Shown here: positions 1 to 8,623 of the stretch, one piece after another
Layout: each line of letters starts with the position of its first letter
Numbering within the stretch: the stretch's first letter is position 1
Origin: Tessaracoccus timonensis
Lineage (GTDB): Bacteria; Actinomycetota; Actinomycetes; Propionibacteriales; Propionibacteriaceae
Length of the DNA: 64,000 bases
Direction: 5' to 3'
Assembly: GCF_900343145.1 (NCBI RefSeq)
Contig: NZ_LT996886.1
Location: 2,232,001-2,296,000, forward strand
The notes under the pieces: generated by a model
Database searches by the model: none
The model's input: only the letters and a program-made list of their open reading frames with translations
Told to the model about the DNA's origin: nothing
Program-made: the position numbers and the translations under genes

Positions 1-2
1 AA

Positions 3-62
3 CCGTCCGAGTCGGCGCTTCTCATCGACGACGATGGTCGAGCGTATGCAACAGCGAACTGA
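3..62 (+). CDS. Possible 3' end of an upstream gene (partial)
   Basis: Twenty in-frame codons ending in TGA at 60-62, with the readable C-terminus ALLIDDDGRAYATAN. The composition looks coding, and the gene would start before the window. The fragment is too short to assign a family, and it could be chance. Confidence 0.25.
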   Translation, partial: PSESALLIDDDGRAYATAN

Positions 63-99
63 GGCCCCGTCAGCTAGCCACACTCTGCCGTGAATCCCT

Positions 100-822
100 T
101 CAGCTGGCTGTTACGTAACTCGGCTCGTAGCGTTTCACGAGTTTGATCACCTGGTAAGTGATCGGCATGACGAGCACCTCGATGAGCACCTTCCAGATGT
201 AGCCCACGAGAATGTAGTTGATCATCGTGCCGCCGGTGATGACGCCGTAGAACGCGATGAGACAAAACGCCGTGGTGTCGGCGGCTTCACCCACCAGCGT
301 GGAACCCAGCAGCCTCGCCCACAAGCCCTTCTCTGCAGTGCGGGCTTTAATCTTCACCAGCACCCAGGCGTTGAGAAGCTGGCCAACGAGGTAGCCGCAC
401 AGGCTCGCCAGGACGATGCGCGGTACGAAGCCCAAGATCGCGTCGAAGGCCTCCTGGTTGGGCCAGTCTGCCGCCGGTGGGGCGATGCCGACGAGGAGGA
501 AGGTCACCGACGCCAGCGCCGCCATGATGAAGCCCATCAGAATCGCCCGACGCGCACCCTTCATGCCGTACACCTCGGCGAGCACATCGCCGATCACGTA
601 GACGAGCGGAAACAAGATGGCGCCGCCGTCGGTGATGAGAGGCAGCACGGGGAAGCCCAGGACGTTCACCTCGGGGCCGAACTGAATAAGCTTCGTGGCG
701 GCAACGTTGGAGATCAGCAGGAGGCCGACGAACGCGACGGCGATGATGTCGTAGTGGCCTCGACCACGCTGGGCGAATTGAGTATCTGTCACCGGAGAGA
801 TGGTAGTTGATCTCAGGGACAC
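100..822 (-). CDS. Queuosine precursor transporter (YhhQ/VUT family, COG1738)
   Basis: A multi-pass inner-membrane protein of about 240 residues, the usual length of the family, which takes up queuosine precursors such as preQ0/preQ1. Visible family features are the N-terminal segment with LLISNVAATKLI, the stretch ITDGGAILFPLVYVIGDVLAEVYG, and the C-terminal helices around YILVGYIWKVLIEVLVMPIT. The open frame continues upstream to 1089 but that part reads like the antisense of the next gene. I place the start at GTG 822; GTG 792 is an alternative and no strong ribosome binding site decides between them. The gene is divergent from the DUF5709 gene. Confidence 0.8.
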   Translation of the reverse strand: MSLRSTTISPVTDTQFAQRGRGHYDIIAVAFVGLLLISNVAATKLIQFGPEVNVLGFPVLPLITDGGAILFPLVYVIGDVLAEVYGMKGARRAILMGFIMAALASVTFLLVGIAPPAADWPNQEAFDAILGFVPRIVLASLCGYLVGQLLNAWVLVKIKARTAEKGLWARLLGSTLVGEAADTTAFCLIAFYGVITGGTMINYILVGYIWKVLIEVLVMPITYQVIKLVKRYEPSYVTAS

Positions 823-873
823 TTTCTTCGTGTGCCCAGCCCAAAGAGGGAAGAAAGATGGCAGACTTGGTGC

Positions 874-1284
874 ATGGAAGGCAATGAAGCATCGGAACGT
901 AACGACGTCGAACTCGACCAACTCCAAGCTGGCGATACCTTGATCGATCGCGGCGTGGACGACGTGCTGGACGAGGGCTACATCCTGCCGGACAACTGGG
1001 GCCCAGGCATGGGATACGGCACCACTGCCGCAGAGATGCGGCAAGGGGAAAGCATCGATATGCGCGCCAAACAAGAAGAGCCCGAGCACGATCCCCAGAA
1101 ACTCAGCGGCAAATGGAACCCTCTATTTGAAGATCGCGAGGTTGGCCAACAGCGCGCCGGGAGGTTGATCGTCGGCGACGATCGCAACGTCGGTAGAGAA
1201 ATGGGAATCAGCGGAGGAGCGGCATCAGCCGAGGAAGCGGCGATGCACATCATCGACGAAGACGACGAAACGGGTGATGACTGA
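874..1284 (+). CDS. DUF5709 family protein
   Basis: A small acidic protein of about 136 residues, restricted to actinobacteria. The visible family pattern is GDTL...DEGYILPDNW, then TAAEMRQGESIDMR, RAGRLI and the C-terminal GGAASAEEAAMHIID. No enzyme motif, signal peptide or membrane segment is present, and the function is unknown. The open frame starts at 832, but similarity to the family begins after Met 874, so I use that start. It lies just upstream of phoH on the same strand. Confidence 0.75.
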   Translation: MEGNEASERNDVELDQLQAGDTLIDRGVDDVLDEGYILPDNWGPGMGYGTTAAEMRQGESIDMRAKQEEPEHDPQKLSGKWNPLFEDREVGQQRAGRLIVGDDRNVGREMGISGGAASAEEAAMHIIDEDDETGDD

Positions 1285-1370
1285 ACCATCGTCGACGGCT
1301 AAGCTGAACATGCCCGACGAACGACGTCGGGCCACGTCGGAAGGCCAGCCCCCTGAACCCCCTGCATCAG

Positions 1371-2345
1371 TTGCCCGGAACCCGCACCGTCGGCGTTCCA
1401 CCATCCATCGACATGATCAGCATTCTCGGCCCCAGCGACGAGAATCTGCGCGTGCTCGAATCACTGCTTGAAGCCGACGTACACGTGCGAGGCTCTGAGA
1501 TCACACTCACCGGGTCGACGGAAGCTGTGACCAAGGCGAACGACGTGATCAGCGAGCTCATCGCCATTCTCCGAACCGGCCAGGGGCTCTCTCCGGAAAC
1601 TGTCGAGCGGGTCGTCACGATGACCGCCGAGAATGAGTCGCCGTCGGATGTGCTGACGCAGGGCATTGTCAGCTCGCGCGGACGTACGGTGCGGCCCAAG
1701 ACGCTGAATCAGAAGCGTTACGTCGACGCGATCGATCGTCACACCATCGTGTTCGGCATTGGTCCCGCTGGAACGGGCAAGACGTACCTGGCTATGGCGA
1801 AAGCGGTGCAGGCCCTGAAGACGAAGCAAGTGAACCGCATCATCCTCACCAGGCCTGCCATCGAGGCCGGCGAAAAGCTTGGCTTCCTGCCTGGCACGCT
1901 CAGCGACAAGATCGACCCCTACCTCCGCCCGCTCTACGACGCGCTGCACGACATGGTGGAGCCGGATTCCGTGCCCAAGCTGCTCACCTCGGGCGTGGTT
2001 GAGGTGGCGCCGTTGGCCTACATGCGTGGCCGCACCCTCAACGACGCGTTCATCATCCTGGACGAGGCGCAAAACACCACTGCCGAGCAGATGAAGATGT
2101 TCCTCACCCGGCTCGGCTTCGGCTCGAAGATCTGCGTCACCGGTGACGTCACCCAGATCGACCTTCCCGGCGGCGCGCGCTCCGGGCTGCAGTTGGTGCA
2201 AGGCATCCTCGACGGGGTGGACGACATCGCGTTTTGTAATCTCACAGCCCGCGACGTGGTGCGTCACCGACTGGTGGGCAAGATCGTCGCAGCCTACGAC
2301 GAGTACGACTCTGCGCAGGACGCGCGAAAGGCGAAGCGGAAGTGA
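1371..2345 (+). CDS. phoH: PhoH family NTPase
   Basis: A cytoplasmic PhoH-type ATPase of 324 residues. The Walker A motif GPAGTGKT lies at about residues 131-138, with family blocks [18 protein letters not shown], a Walker B-like [11 protein letters not shown] and the downstream [15 protein letters not shown]. Members are usually found with ybeY and era in actinobacteria, as here, and are thought to act in RNA metabolism. The start is uncertain: the frame opens at a TTG, and the family-like [12 protein letters not shown] follows within a few residues. The stop overlaps the ybeY start in a GTGA, so the two are probably translationally coupled. Confidence 0.9.
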   Translation: MPGTRTVGVPPSIDMISILGPSDENLRVLESLLEADVHVRGSEITLTGSTEAVTKANDVISELIAILRTGQGLSPETVERVVTMTAENESPSDVLTQGIVSSRGRTVRPKTLNQKRYVDAIDRHTIVFGIGPAGTGKTYLAMAKAVQALKTKQVNRIILTRPAIEAGEKLGFLPGTLSDKIDPYLRPLYDALHDMVEPDSVPKLLTSGVVEVAPLAYMRGRTLNDAFIILDEAQNTTAEQMKMFLTRLGFGSKICVTGDVTQIDLPGGARSGLQLVQGILDGVDDIAFCNLTARDVVRHRLVGKIVAAYDEYDSAQDARKAKRK

Positions 2346-2797
2346 TCGACCTCAACAACGAATCCGGCATGGAGGCCGACGAACAGGGCCTCGTGCGCTT
2401 GGCACGCTTCGCGCTCGATCGGCTGCGCATTCATCCCCAGGCCGACCTCTCCATCCTTCTCGTCGACGAGCAAACCATGGCTGACTACCACGAACGCTTC
2501 ATGGACCTGCCTGGGCCGACCGACGTGATGAGCTTCCCCATGGATGAGTTGCGCGAACCCTCCGACGACGAGGACCCGCCGCTGGGCATGCTCGGCGACA
2601 TCGTGCTGTGTCCGGCGGTCACGCAGCGTCAAGCCGCGGAGAACGGGCGCCAACCCGACGAAGAAGCCGAGTATCTGCTCATTCACGGGCTGCTGCACCT
2701 GCTGGGGCACGACCACGCGGAGCCTGAAGAGAAAGCGATTATGTTCGGACTCAACGACAAGATCATCCAAGCATGGGGCTTGGAGCGTTCGCGATGA
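2342..2797 (+). CDS. ybeY: Endoribonuclease YbeY (rRNA maturation factor)
   Basis: A single-strand endoribonuclease for 16S rRNA 3' processing and ribosome quality control. At 151 residues it is of normal length. The metal-binding motif HGLLHLLGHDH is intact, with His115, His119 and His125 as the expected zinc ligands. The upstream block TDVMSFPMDE is also typical. The GTG start overlaps the phoH stop, and the next gene starts inside its last codons (ATGA). Confidence 0.95.
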   Translation: MIDLNNESGMEADEQGLVRLARFALDRLRIHPQADLSILLVDEQTMADYHERFMDLPGPTDVMSFPMDELREPSDDEDPPLGMLGDIVLCPAVTQRQAAENGRQPDEEAEYLLIHGLLHLLGHDHAEPEEKAIMFGLNDKIIQAWGLERSR

Positions 2798-4041
2798 GCC
2801 AACTGGCGAGGCAGCTCCGGCTGAGCGATGCCATCGCGATCGGTGTCGCCTCGATGGTGGGAGCTGGCGTCTTCGCGGTGTGGGGTCCGGCCGCCGCTGC
2901 TGCGGGCAGCGGACTCGTCATCGGCCTCGTGCTCGCCGCGTTCGTGGCCTGGTGCAACGCCACCAGCTCCGCGCAGCTGGCCGCGCAGTACCCGTCGGCT
3001 GGCGGCACCTACGTCTACGGGCGCGAACGCCTAGGTGAGTGGCCCGGCTACCTTGCTGGATGGTGCTTCGTCATCGGGAAAACCGCATCCGCGGCCGCGA
3101 TGGCGATGGTGTTCTCGTCGTACTGGGCACCCGAGGGGTGGGCCCAACCCATTGCTGTGGGCATCGTGTGGCTCATGGTGCTCATCAACATCCTGGGTGC
3201 CACCCGCACCGCCCAGGCGGCCAAAGTGCTCGTGGTGATCGCGCTCATCGGCATCGTGACAGCCTTGGCCACGGGGTGGATTTCGCCGCCGACCTCGGCG
3301 AGCTTCGAGTGGGTGGCCACAACGCCGTACGGCGTGCTGCAAAGCGCCGGCCTCATGTTCTTCGCCTTCGCCGGATATGCGCGCATCGCGACGATGGGTG
3401 AGGAAGTGATTGACCCCGAGCGCAATATTCGCCGAGCCATCGTCGGAGCGCTCACCATCACGCTCGTGCTCTACGCACTCATCGCGTGGACGTTGGTGGC
3501 CAAGGTGGGTGTTGCTGCACTGGCTGACAGCCCAGCCCCGCTGACGTTGCTCGTCGGTGATCATCTGGTGCCGAAGACCATCTTGATCATCGGTGCGACG
3601 GCGGCGAGCGCGGGTGCGCTACTGGGCCTGTTGTCGGGCATCGGGCGCACTTGGTTAGCGATGGCTCGCACCCACGACCTGCCCGGATGGTTCAACCACA
3701 CCAGCGAGCGCTTCAAGACCCCGCACAGGATTGAGCTGACCGTCGCAATCGTGCTCAGCATCGTGGTGATGCTGGCTGACCTTCGCGGCGCTATCGGGTT
3801 CTCGTCGTTTGGTGTGTTGCTGTATTACTTTGTGGCGAACGTGTCCGCTTACACGCAGACGGGGCCACACCGCCATTACCATCGCGCCTGGCAGGTGCTC
3901 GGCGCAGCCACGTGCCTGGTGCTCGTCGTCACGCTGCCTATCATGTCGGTGATGATTGGCATGATTGTGCTGGGCATCGGTGTTGTGTGGCGACTAGCCA
4001 AACCCGAACCCATGTCAACTGGTGCAGAGGAAGCTGCCTGA
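2794..4041 (+). CDS. APC superfamily amino acid permease
   Basis: An integral membrane transporter of about 415 residues with roughly 12 predicted hydrophobic helices. The N-terminal LSDAIAIGVASMVGAGVFAVWGPAA matches the first helix of APC amino acid permeases (the unwound GxG region), followed by AGGTYVYGRE-like residues and FFAFAGYARIATMGEEV. The substrate cannot be read from sequence. I chose ATG 2794, which overlaps the ybeY stop, over the in-frame ATG at 2773. The gene sits inside the conserved ybeY-to-era run, where such a transporter is not an obligatory member. Confidence 0.85.
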   Translation: MSQLARQLRLSDAIAIGVASMVGAGVFAVWGPAAAAAGSGLVIGLVLAAFVAWCNATSSAQLAAQYPSAGGTYVYGRERLGEWPGYLAGWCFVIGKTASAAAMAMVFSSYWAPEGWAQPIAVGIVWLMVLINILGATRTAQAAKVLVVIALIGIVTALATGWISPPTSASFEWVATTPYGVLQSAGLMFFAFAGYARIATMGEEVIDPERNIRRAIVGALTITLVLYALIAWTLVAKVGVAALADSPAPLTLLVGDHLVPKTILIIGATAASAGALLGLLSGIGRTWLAMARTHDLPGWFNHTSERFKTPHRIELTVAIVLSIVVMLADLRGAIGFSSFGVLLYYFVANVSAYTQTGPHRHYHRAWQVLGAATCLVLVVTLPIMSVMIGMIVLGIGVVWRLAKPEPMSTGAEEAA

Positions 4042-5351
4042 TGTTCTCGCAAATCCAATGGATCGAACTGACGCTCGCGTTGGTCTTCGCTGTCTTTGCC
4101 AGCTTGCTGGCAGCCATCGAGGCTGCGGTGGCGGTGACGACGAAGGGCAAGGCGGAGCGCCTCGTTGCGGAACAACCGTCGAAGGCGCATGAGCGCATCG
4201 CATCCATCGCTCAGGATCCGGCACCGACGGTGAACTCCGTCATGTTCGCACGCATGATGTTGGAGATCTCGTCGATCACCCTTGTCGGGCTCCTGATTCA
4301 CACTTTCTTCGGTGCCGACTGGCTGCGCGTGCTGCTCACCGTCGGCATCATGCTCGTCGTCTCATTCATCCTGTGGGGCGTGGCGCCGCGCACGTTGGGA
4401 CGTCAGAACCCGATCCGCACCCTCAAGATTTTCGGCGCCGCGGCGGGCGTGCTCACTACCATCTTGAACCCTGTCGCGCAGCTCATGGTGCTCATCGGCA
4501 ACGCGCTGACGCCCGGCCGCGGTTACTCCGACGGGCCGTTCGCTAACGAAGCGGAGTTCCTCGACATGGTCTCCGTCGCCGAAGAGCATGAGGTGATTGA
4601 GGACAGCGAGTCGAAGATGGTGCGCTCGGTGTTCGGCCTCGACGACACCTTCGTCAAGGAAGTGATGGTTCCTCGCACTGACATGGTGTTCATCAAGGAG
4701 AACCACACGCTGCGTCAGCTCATCAGCTTGGCCCTTCGATCTGGTTTCTCGCGGATCCCCGTGATCGGGGAGGGGCTCGACGACATCCGCGGCATCGTCT
4801 ACATCAAGGACGTCACCAAACGTATCTTCGACTACCCGGATGCGGAGCGCGGCGAAACGGTGAGCGAAGTGATGCGCACGGCAGAGTTCTGCCCCGACTC
4901 CAAACCAGTCTCTGAGCTGTTGCAGGAGATGCAGCGTAACCACTCGCACATGGTGATCGTCGTCGACGAGTTCGGAGGCACGTCCGGGCTGGCCACCATT
5001 GAAGACATCCTGGAAGAGATCGTCGGCGAGATCGTCGACGAGTACGACCAGGAGGTTCCGAACGTCGTGGATCTGGGCGAGGGCCGCTACCGAGTGTCGT
5101 CGCGGCTGTCCGTCAGCGACTTGGGTGAGCTGTTCGGTCGCGATCTCGACGACGAAGACGTCGACACCGTGTGGGGTCTCATGGCCAAGCAGCTCGACCT
5201 GGTGCCGATCTCCGGGTCGAAGACTGTGTACGAGGGCATCGAGATGATTGCAGACCGCACGATGGGCCGTCGCCACCAAGTTGCGACGGTGCTCGTGCGG
5301 CAACTGCCCGAGGAGGAAGACACCGAAGATGAGCCCAGCGACGACGAATAA
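4041..5351 (+). CDS. CNNM/HlyC-CorC family membrane protein with CBS domains
   Basis: A protein of 436 residues with an N-terminal CNNM (DUF21) membrane domain of three to four helices, two CBS repeats starting near MVPRTDMVFI and ending around FGGTSGLATIEDILEEIVGEI, and a C-terminal transporter-associated (CorC_HlyC) domain. Relatives are implicated in magnesium/cobalt efflux and occupy this position between ybeY and era in many actinobacteria. Its ATG overlaps the permease stop (TGATG). The acidic C-terminus EEDTEDEPSDDE overlaps the era start region. Confidence 0.9.
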   Translation: MFSQIQWIELTLALVFAVFASLLAAIEAAVAVTTKGKAERLVAEQPSKAHERIASIAQDPAPTVNSVMFARMMLEISSITLVGLLIHTFFGADWLRVLLTVGIMLVVSFILWGVAPRTLGRQNPIRTLKIFGAAAGVLTTILNPVAQLMVLIGNALTPGRGYSDGPFANEAEFLDMVSVAEEHEVIEDSESKMVRSVFGLDDTFVKEVMVPRTDMVFIKENHTLRQLISLALRSGFSRIPVIGEGLDDIRGIVYIKDVTKRIFDYPDAERGETVSEVMRTAEFCPDSKPVSELLQEMQRNHSHMVIVVDEFGGTSGLATIEDILEEIVGEIVDEYDQEVPNVVDLGEGRYRVSSRLSVSDLGELFGRDLDDEDVDTVWGLMAKQLDLVPISGSKTVYEGIEMIADRTMGRRHQVATVLVRQLPEEEDTEDEPSDDE

Positions 5352-6264
5352 CCACCGCTCTGGTTTCGCCTGCTTCGTGGGTAGGCCAAACGCCGGAAAA
5401 TCGACGTTGACGAACGCGCTCGTCGGGCAGAAGATTGCCATTGCCTCGTCGAAGCCGCAGACCACGCGACACGCGATCCGCGGCATTATTACCCGCGACG
5501 ACGGCCAGCTGATCTTGATCGACACGCCGGGGCTCCACAAGCCCCGCACGTTGCTGGGGGAGCGGCTGAACGCGCTCGTCTATGACACGTGGGCAGAGGT
5601 GGACGTGATCGGCGTCTGCCTGCCAGCCAACGAGAAAATCGGCCCTGGTGACAAGCACATCCTGCAGGAGATCCAGGGGCTCACGAATCCGCCGAAACTG
5701 CTCGCACTGATCACGAAGATTGATCTCGTGCCGAAGCCCCACGTGCTACAACGCATCGCCGCGGCGAATGAGCTCGCGCAGGAGCTCGGCATTGAGTGGG
5801 AAGCGATCGTGCCGGTATCCGCGACGTCGGGGGAGCAGGTCGACACCGTCGCCGATGCGCTCATCCAGCTGCTGCCCGAGGGCCCGGTGTACTACCCCGA
5901 CGGAGAAATCACCGACGAGCCCGAAGAGACGCTCATGGCAGAGCTCATCCGCGAGGCCGCGCTCGAAGGAGTGCACGACGAGCTCCCGCACTCCATCGCG
6001 GTGATGATCGACGAGGTCGTGCCGCGCGAGGATCGTCCCGAGGACAAGCCTCTCACCGACGTGTACGCCAGCATCGTCGTCGAGCGGGAGTCGCAGAAGG
6101 GCATCATCATCGGTAAAGGCGGCGGCCGGCTGAAAGAGATCGGAACAGCGGCCCGGCTGCAGATCAACAAGCTGCTCGGAACCCGCGTTCACCTCCACCT
6201 GCACGTCAAGGTGCTCAAAGAATGGCAGCGCGACGCCAAACAGCTCGGCAAGCTCGGCTTCTAG
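5329..6264 (+). CDS. era: GTPase Era
   Basis: A ribosome-associated GTPase for 30S assembly, 311 residues. The G1 loop GRPNAGKST is at residues 18-26, with G3 DTPGLHK and a G4 TKID motif. The C-terminal KH RNA-binding domain carries IIIGKGGGRLKEIG. The start at ATG 5329 lies within the end of the CNNM gene, preceded by an AGGAGG at 5311-5316. The open frame continues upstream, but that part is antisense-like or off-frame to the CNNM gene. It is the last gene of the phoH-ybeY-permease-CNNM-era run. Confidence 0.95.
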   Translation: MSPATTNNHRSGFACFVGRPNAGKSTLTNALVGQKIAIASSKPQTTRHAIRGIITRDDGQLILIDTPGLHKPRTLLGERLNALVYDTWAEVDVIGVCLPANEKIGPGDKHILQEIQGLTNPPKLLALITKIDLVPKPHVLQRIAAANELAQELGIEWEAIVPVSATSGEQVDTVADALIQLLPEGPVYYPDGEITDEPEETLMAELIREAALEGVHDELPHSIAVMIDEVVPREDRPEDKPLTDVYASIVVERESQKGIIIGKGGGRLKEIGTAARLQINKLLGTRVHLHLHVKVLKEWQRDAKQLGKLGF

Positions 6265-6282
6265 CCGGGGCTTGCCGCCCCC

Positions 6283-6553
6283 GGTGATTGAGCAGCCGCT
6301 CCCCGGTGATTGAGCAGCCGCTCCGCGCCGACGGTTGAGCCGTCCGCGAAGCGGGCGTGTCGAAACCACACCCCGATGATTTCGATACGCGCCCTACGGG
6401 CGCTACTCAATCATCGAATCTGGCACAACTCGACGGTCGGGCGTTGGCCGTCCCCGGTGATTGAGTAGCCCGCGTAGCGGGCGTATCGAAATCCCGGGGG
6501 GCCTGGTCTTTCCTGGCGGTTGAGTAGCGAGCGCAGCTCGCGTATGGAAACCA
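6283..6553 (+). repeat. Array of REP-like palindromic repeats (left copy)
   Basis: At least four units built around the arms TTGAGTAG...TATCGAAA with a GC-rich hairpin between them, for example 6375-6416, 6456-6494 and 6515-6552. Orientations are mixed. The block 6429-6553 is nearly repeated at 8424-8549. The array fills the gap between era and the next gene; I see no coding potential here. Confidence 0.85.
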
Positions 6554-6576
6554 GACCGTCCCACGAACGTCACGCG

Positions 6577-7512
6577 TTACTTCGTGCGTGGGTTGGTGTT
6601 GAGCACTTGGAGTTCTCCGATCTTGAGCGTCGCCTGCGCTGTTATTTTGAGTGGGATGGTTCCGCTTTCTCCGACGCCTTGCCAGTCCACGGTCCAGTGT
6701 GTGGTGGCTGTGACGGTGTAGATGCCCTGGCGTTCATAGCCGGTTTGGCGTCCGCAGGTCACCGGCGTGGTAATCAGCGTGGTGTTGGGGTGGGGTTTCT
6801 TCCATGTTTTACAGGTGATCGGTTCGCTGCCGTCGCCGAGATCCCAAGTGATCGACGTCACTCGTGCGACGATGGAGATGGTGTAACCGGCCACGCTCTT
6901 ACTGGCCGTGACCGGGCCGAGTTGGTGTTTCGTCGGCTGTTCTGGCCAGAGCCACAGTGGCATGCCGACGGCGCCCAACGCGTGGGGTGCTTGTTCGAGG
7001 CTCTTTGGGGTGGTGCCTGGGGTGATGGGGTCGAAGCCTGCAGCGGTGGCGAGTTCCCAAGCAATCTGTTTGGGGTCAGGAGGCGGGGTACCAGCAGCGT
7101 CGGGAAGCCATATCAGGAGGACTGCTTCCGAATCGGGGACGCCGGTGCCCTTGGGGCGGTAGCAGCGGTGCACAACACCGCCGTCGCGTCCTTGCCACAC
7201 CGAGTGTGTGGGAGGTGGCGGAGGCTCGGCGGGGCTGCACCACATCTGACGATGGGGCACCCACGTGCCGAGATTATTGCTACACGCGATGGGTTTACCT
7301 TGGAACTGGCACTCAGGCGCGTCCGTCTTACGGCGACCACGGTCCGGATTCTCATGCCCACCACCCGGCGCCGGCGTCGATCCGCCGTAGCGCAAGCAGA
7401 CTCCGAAGGATCTGTCGCGCACCACACATTCACGAGGCTCCGCGTGCGCGAATGCCGATCCGAGCACTGACAGTAGGAGCATAAGGGCGGCCAGGCTACG
7501 TGCTACTCGCAT
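6577..7512 (-). CDS. Secreted protein with PKD-like domain
   Basis: About 311 residues. An N-terminal signal peptide (RVARSLAALMLLLSV followed by AFAHAEP) predicts export. The C-terminal third has a PKD-like pattern: ITWDLGDGSEPI followed by YERQGIYTVTATTHW. The middle is Pro-rich and Cys-containing with no enzyme motif. I chose ATG 7512, which follows a GGAGG, over the frame start at 7545. It overlaps the end of the upstream lipoprotein gene, so the two form one operon. Function unknown; a surface or envelope role is inferred. Confidence 0.7.
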   Translation of the reverse strand: MRVARSLAALMLLLSVLGSAFAHAEPRECVVRDRSFGVCLRYGGSTPAPGGGHENPDRGRRKTDAPECQFQGKPIACSNNLGTWVPHRQMWCSPAEPPPPPTHSVWQGRDGGVVHRCYRPKGTGVPDSEAVLLIWLPDAAGTPPPDPKQIAWELATAAGFDPITPGTTPKSLEQAPHALGAVGMPLWLWPEQPTKHQLGPVTASKSVAGYTISIVARVTSITWDLGDGSEPITCKTWKKPHPNTTLITTPVTCGRQTGYERQGIYTVTATTHWTVDWQGVGESGTIPLKITAQATLKIGELQVLNTNPRTK

Positions 7513-8144
7513 CCGTCCTCCCCCGAGCCTCCGCTTGCGAGCCACTTACCGTTTGGCGCTTGCTCGAAGAATGTGGTTGACGTGAGTTTTGAAGCAAAGT
7601 AGTCGTCTGGCTGATCTTTCGGCGCCTGGCCTGTTTTCTCGTCTACAAGCTGCAATTCGCTGAAGTCTTTACAGACTGTGACCGTGGCTACTCGTACACC
7701 GTCATTGCGAACACTCGGCTCGTCGATCGACAACGACGAGTACTGAGCATTCCCTACCCAAACGAGGTTCGCATCTCGCAGCCTCCCTAGTGAATGGACG
7801 ATCTCGAACGTCTCGTCGCCCGTGGTGAGAAAAGTCAGCTCATCGAGATTCTTGAGAGAGGAGTCTCTAGCGTACTTGTCGATAGTTTCTTCGTATGTCT
7901 GCCAGGCTTCCCGGACGGCAGTGATGTCGGCGGACTCGCCGGGTTCGGGCGGGGGAAATATCAACTGCTCCGAAGGTGATGGCGAAGGTGACGGGCTCTC
8001 CGCGCCGGGTACGCGTCGGATCGATGTGGGTGCGCTGGGAGTCGGCTGCTCTTCTGTGGCCGCCTCGCTCGATTGGCAGGCGCTCACGATAATGAGTAGC
8101 AAGCTAGTGATGACTGCAAAGCCAAGACGTCGTTGTTTGACCAT
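7503..8144 (-). CDS. Lipoprotein, DUF6318-like
   Basis: A protein of 213 residues with a lipoprotein signal: KQRRLGF, a hydrophobic stretch, then the lipobox IVSAC. A Pro/Ser-rich linker (about residues 30-65) follows, then a globular region with AVREAWQTYEETIDKYARD, which resembles the DUF6318 family of actinobacterial lipoproteins. The start ATG is preceded by GGAGGAAC. It overlaps the PKD-like gene by 10 bases. The pair is flanked on both sides by matching REP-like arrays. The family name is from memory and only moderately certain. Confidence 0.7.
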   Translation of the reverse strand: MVKQRRLGFAVITSLLLIIVSACQSSEAATEEQPTPSAPTSIRRVPGAESPSPSPSPSEQLIFPPPEPGESADITAVREAWQTYEETIDKYARDSSLKNLDELTFLTTGDETFEIVHSLGRLRDANLVWVGNAQYSSLSIDEPSVRNDGVRVATVTVCKDFSELQLVDEKTGQAPKDQPDDYFASKLTSTTFFEQAPNGKWLASGGSGEDGCE

Positions 8145-8303
8145 GATTGTTCCTCCAGAGCACCGAGTGAACCACGCGCGAGGGTCACTCCGCAGTGACT
8201 TCAGGAGTTATCCACAGGCGGGCGTGAAGATACGTCTTGATGCGGCCCGACGGGTGTACTCGGCGATCGGGTGTTGGCCCCCCCCGGCCCCCCATCACCC
8301 ACG

Positions 8304-8395
8304 AAACTTCAGAATCCGTACGCAGATGAGATGAAGGGCCTGTTTTAGGGGTGTTTGGTCAAGCTGCGTACGGATTTTGAAGTTTTTCACTCGCT
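8304..8395. repeat. Imperfect 22-bp inverted repeat with 48-bp spacer
   Basis: The left arm at 8304-8325 and right arm at 8374-8395 are reverse complements with one mismatch. The element could form a long hairpin, or be a small non-autonomous insertion. It lies upstream of the lipoprotein gene and next to the right-hand REP-like array. Confidence 0.7.
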
Positions 8396-8397
8396 GC

Positions 8398-8618
8398 GTC
8401 TCGATACGGGCCTTCGGCCCTACTCGACGGTCGGGTGTTGGCCTCCCCCGGTGATTGAGTAGCCCGCGTAGCGGGCGTATCGAAATCCCGGGGGTGCTTG
8501 TTCTTTCTCGGCGGTTGAGTAGCGAGCGAAGCTCGCGTATCGAAACCGATCCGCCAGATGATTTCGACACGCCGCTTATAGCGGCGGCTCAATCATCGGG
8601 GAAGGCGGCGTATCGAAA
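8398..8618 (+). repeat. Array of REP-like palindromic repeats (right copy)
   Basis: Units of the same family as at 6283-6553, with TTGAGTAG and TATCGAAA arms around GC-rich stems. The order and spacing of units in 8424-8549 match 6429-6553 in the same orientation. It fills most of the gap between the lipoprotein gene and leuA; the rest of 8145-8623 holds the inverted repeat at 8304-8395 and nothing else I can identify. Confidence 0.85.
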
Positions 8619-8623
8619 ACCGC

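Noticed and set aside
100-1289. Long open frames antisense to the DUF5709 gene upstream of the queuosine transporter
   Set aside because: They read as the antisense of the DUF5709 gene and lack the transporter's family sequence beyond residue 90.
1461-2267. 268-codon frame antisense to phoH
   Set aside because: Composition is Arg/Gly/His-rich with no family pattern, as expected for the complement of a GC-rich gene.
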